Below, piece by piece: positions 22,212-23,390 of a DNA stretch of 23,390 nucleotides. The DNA comes from an uncultured Lachnospiraceae bacterium. GTDB taxonomy: Bacteria; Bacillota; Clostridia; Lachnospirales; Lachnospiraceae. Position 1 is the stretch's first letter. Each line of letters starts with the position of its first letter. The notes beneath the pieces were generated by a model that was not told the DNA's origin, ran no database searches, and was given only the letters and a program-made list of their open reading frames with translations. The DNA lies in the NCBI GenBank assembly GCA_947367855.1, contig CANBFE010000042.1, positions 1-23,390 on the forward strand. Direction: 5' to 3'. The translations under genes were made by a program, and so were the position numbers.

Positions 22212-23390
22212 TCATGCTACAAAATCCTTTTCGGTCAATATAATCATATCCTCGTCATCATAGCGTCTTGCCAGAAGAACGTCAAGGAAATGTCCCAGTG
22301 TCTTTCTGCTGGCATGGCGTATGGCCTCGTCTATAATCTGTTTTACTTCTATCACAGTCACCACATGGTCAATGGTCTGACATTCCTCAATTCTGGTGTG
22401 CAGCGCAAGCATCCCCAGGTCGTCGATGGAATATTCCTTCTCCCTTGCATACCTTCTGCCAAAGGACACCAGGGTATCATTGCTCAGCGCTTCCAGATCC
22501 ATTCGGGCCGTAAAATCGCCAAACAGCTGCGGCACTCCCAGGAACAGCTTCTGAATGGCCTTTTTGGTATCCTCCATGATCACGATGATTCCAAACTTCT
22601 CCTGCTGCAGGGCAATATGAAGCATGGACGCCGTATTGCTGTCCATTCCGGCTGCCTTCTGAATAATCAGCGCTCCGTTGTTCAATCCCTCCAGGATCTC
22701 CCGCACATTCTTTTTGTTCATCCCCTGTCCGGTAATTCTGGCCACCTTTCCGGAAAAGTTGCTGTCCGTCATTCTGATCTCGCGAATCATGTTCTTCGCA
22801 AGTGTCATGGTGTCCATTCCCTCTTCTCCGGTAATGACTACATTGCCTGTGTATGCAGCCATACTGATACTGTCAATGGCCTTCACCAACTGTTCCCTGG
22901 ACTGGCGGTTCTGGATAAAGGGTGCAAACAGTTCTTTCTCCTCTCTGGTAAGTGCCCGAATCCTGGCTTTTTCCCGCTCCAGAGGATATTGTTTGCTTCC
23001 TCCTGCAGATTTTACGGCTTCTTTCTTGTCCTGGACGCTTTCCGTCTCTTTTTCCTGATCCTGGCTTCCTTCCAACTGCTCCAGGGCCTCCAGATAGTCC
23101 GATGCCTCAGTCCGCGGCGCTTCCTGCTCCTCTTCCGGTTCTTCCCCTTCTGCTGTCTCCTCCAGATTCTCCAGTGCATCCCCATCTGTCAGTTCCGGGA
23201 AATCCATATCCTCGGGCTGAACCTCAGGTTCCTCCTCAAGGTTTTCGGCCCACTCCTCACAACCGCCTTCTTCCTGACCGGCATATTCCTCCTGATAAAC
23301 CAGGGCTTCTTCGTCTCCCTCTGTCTCCGGATAGAACTGCTCTTCCTCATAATTCAGGACTTCCTGCTCCTCCCCATCCTCCGGGTATGC
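22212..23390 (-). CDS. Partial: acidic N-terminal region plus degenerate AAA-like ATPase domain
   Basis: The frame stays open to the right window edge, so the N-terminus is missing; 392 codons are visible. The first 120 or so visible residues are extremely rich in Glu and Asp and probably disordered. After a basic linker comes a domain of about 250 residues with the layout of an AAA module: TREEKELFAPFI, a P-loop position reading GEEGMDTM, a Walker B-like GALIIQKAAG and a C-terminal lid (IDDLGMLALHTRIEE). The P-loop Lys, its preceding Gly and the Walker B acids are missing, so ATP hydrolysis looks lost. Relation to CbbX/SpoVK-type AAA proteins is my impression only. glgB starts 14 nt downstream, so a role linked to glycogen metabolism is possible. 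Confidence 0.6.
   Translation of the reverse strand, partial: AYPEDGEEQEVLNYEEEQFYPETEGDEEALVYQEEYAGQEEGGCEEWAENLEEEPEVQPEDMDFPELTDGDALENLEETAEGEEPEEEQEAPRTEASDYLEALEQLEGSQDQEKETESVQDKKEAVKSAGGSKQYPLEREKARIRALTREEKELFAPFIQNRQSREQLVKAIDSISMAAYTGNVVITGEEGMDTMTLAKNMIREIRMTDSNFSGKVARITGQGMNKKNVREILEGLNNGALIIQKAAGMDSNTASMLHIALQQEKFGIIVIMEDTKKAIQKLFLGVPQLFGDFTARMDLEALSNDTLVSFGRRYAREKEYSIDDLGMLALHTRIEECQTIDHVVTVIEVKQIIDEAIRHASRKTLGHFLDVLLARRYDDEDMIILTEKDFVA

Overview
The window looks like a chromosomal stretch of a flagellated, probably spore-forming Clostridia species, most likely family Lachnospiraceae. The inference rests on gene content (BofA and YaaL homologues, a firmicute-type Tad pilus locus, FliS and flagellin, a two-subunit Fe-S fumarase) and on moderate-GC coding sequence with AT-rich intergenic DNA. 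No database search was possible; family names come from recognised motifs and memory. Nearly everything is on the minus strand, so the text reads right to left. The only plus-strand gene is the yaaL-like one.

Right part (23390-15292): a gene truncated by the window edge encodes an acidic N-terminal region plus a degenerate AAA-like domain. It is followed, with almost no gap, by glgB (glycogen branching enzyme). Then comes an intergenic segment with a sigma-28-like promoter, a terminator-like hairpin and a second RNA hairpin. After it lies a flagellar group: a 1013-residue DUF6240-like protein, flagellin and its chaperone FliS. FliS converges on, and its 3' end overlaps, the yaaL-like gene. 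That gene diverges from bofA across a 183-bp spacer.

Middle (14631-4698): one long operon, with a good promoter at its head, encodes a Tad/Flp pilus or secretion machine. Its order is prepilin peptidase, TadZ-like protein, TadA ATPase, TadB, TadC, Flp pilin, a TadG-like DUF5702 protein, a TadE-like pseudopilin with a Cys/His-rich tail, a second prepilin peptidase, a small TadE-like pseudopilin and an FHA-domain protein. Overlaps and short gaps suggest translational coupling. Four parts are unusual: TadZ has lost its P-loop residues, TadC carries a large inserted Ig-like domain, one TadE protein ends in two H-C-CxxC modules, and there are two different peptidases.

Left part (4687-1): a separate promoter drives a rhomboid protease, a flavodoxin-SCP2 fusion, a HIT protein and the alpha and beta subunits of a class I fumarase. 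Next is a monocistronic tRNA-Ser(GCT) with its own promoter and terminator. The last 400 bases hold no gene but three tandem strong promoters firing off the left edge, the arrangement expected upstream of an rRNA operon whose 16S gene would lie outside the window.
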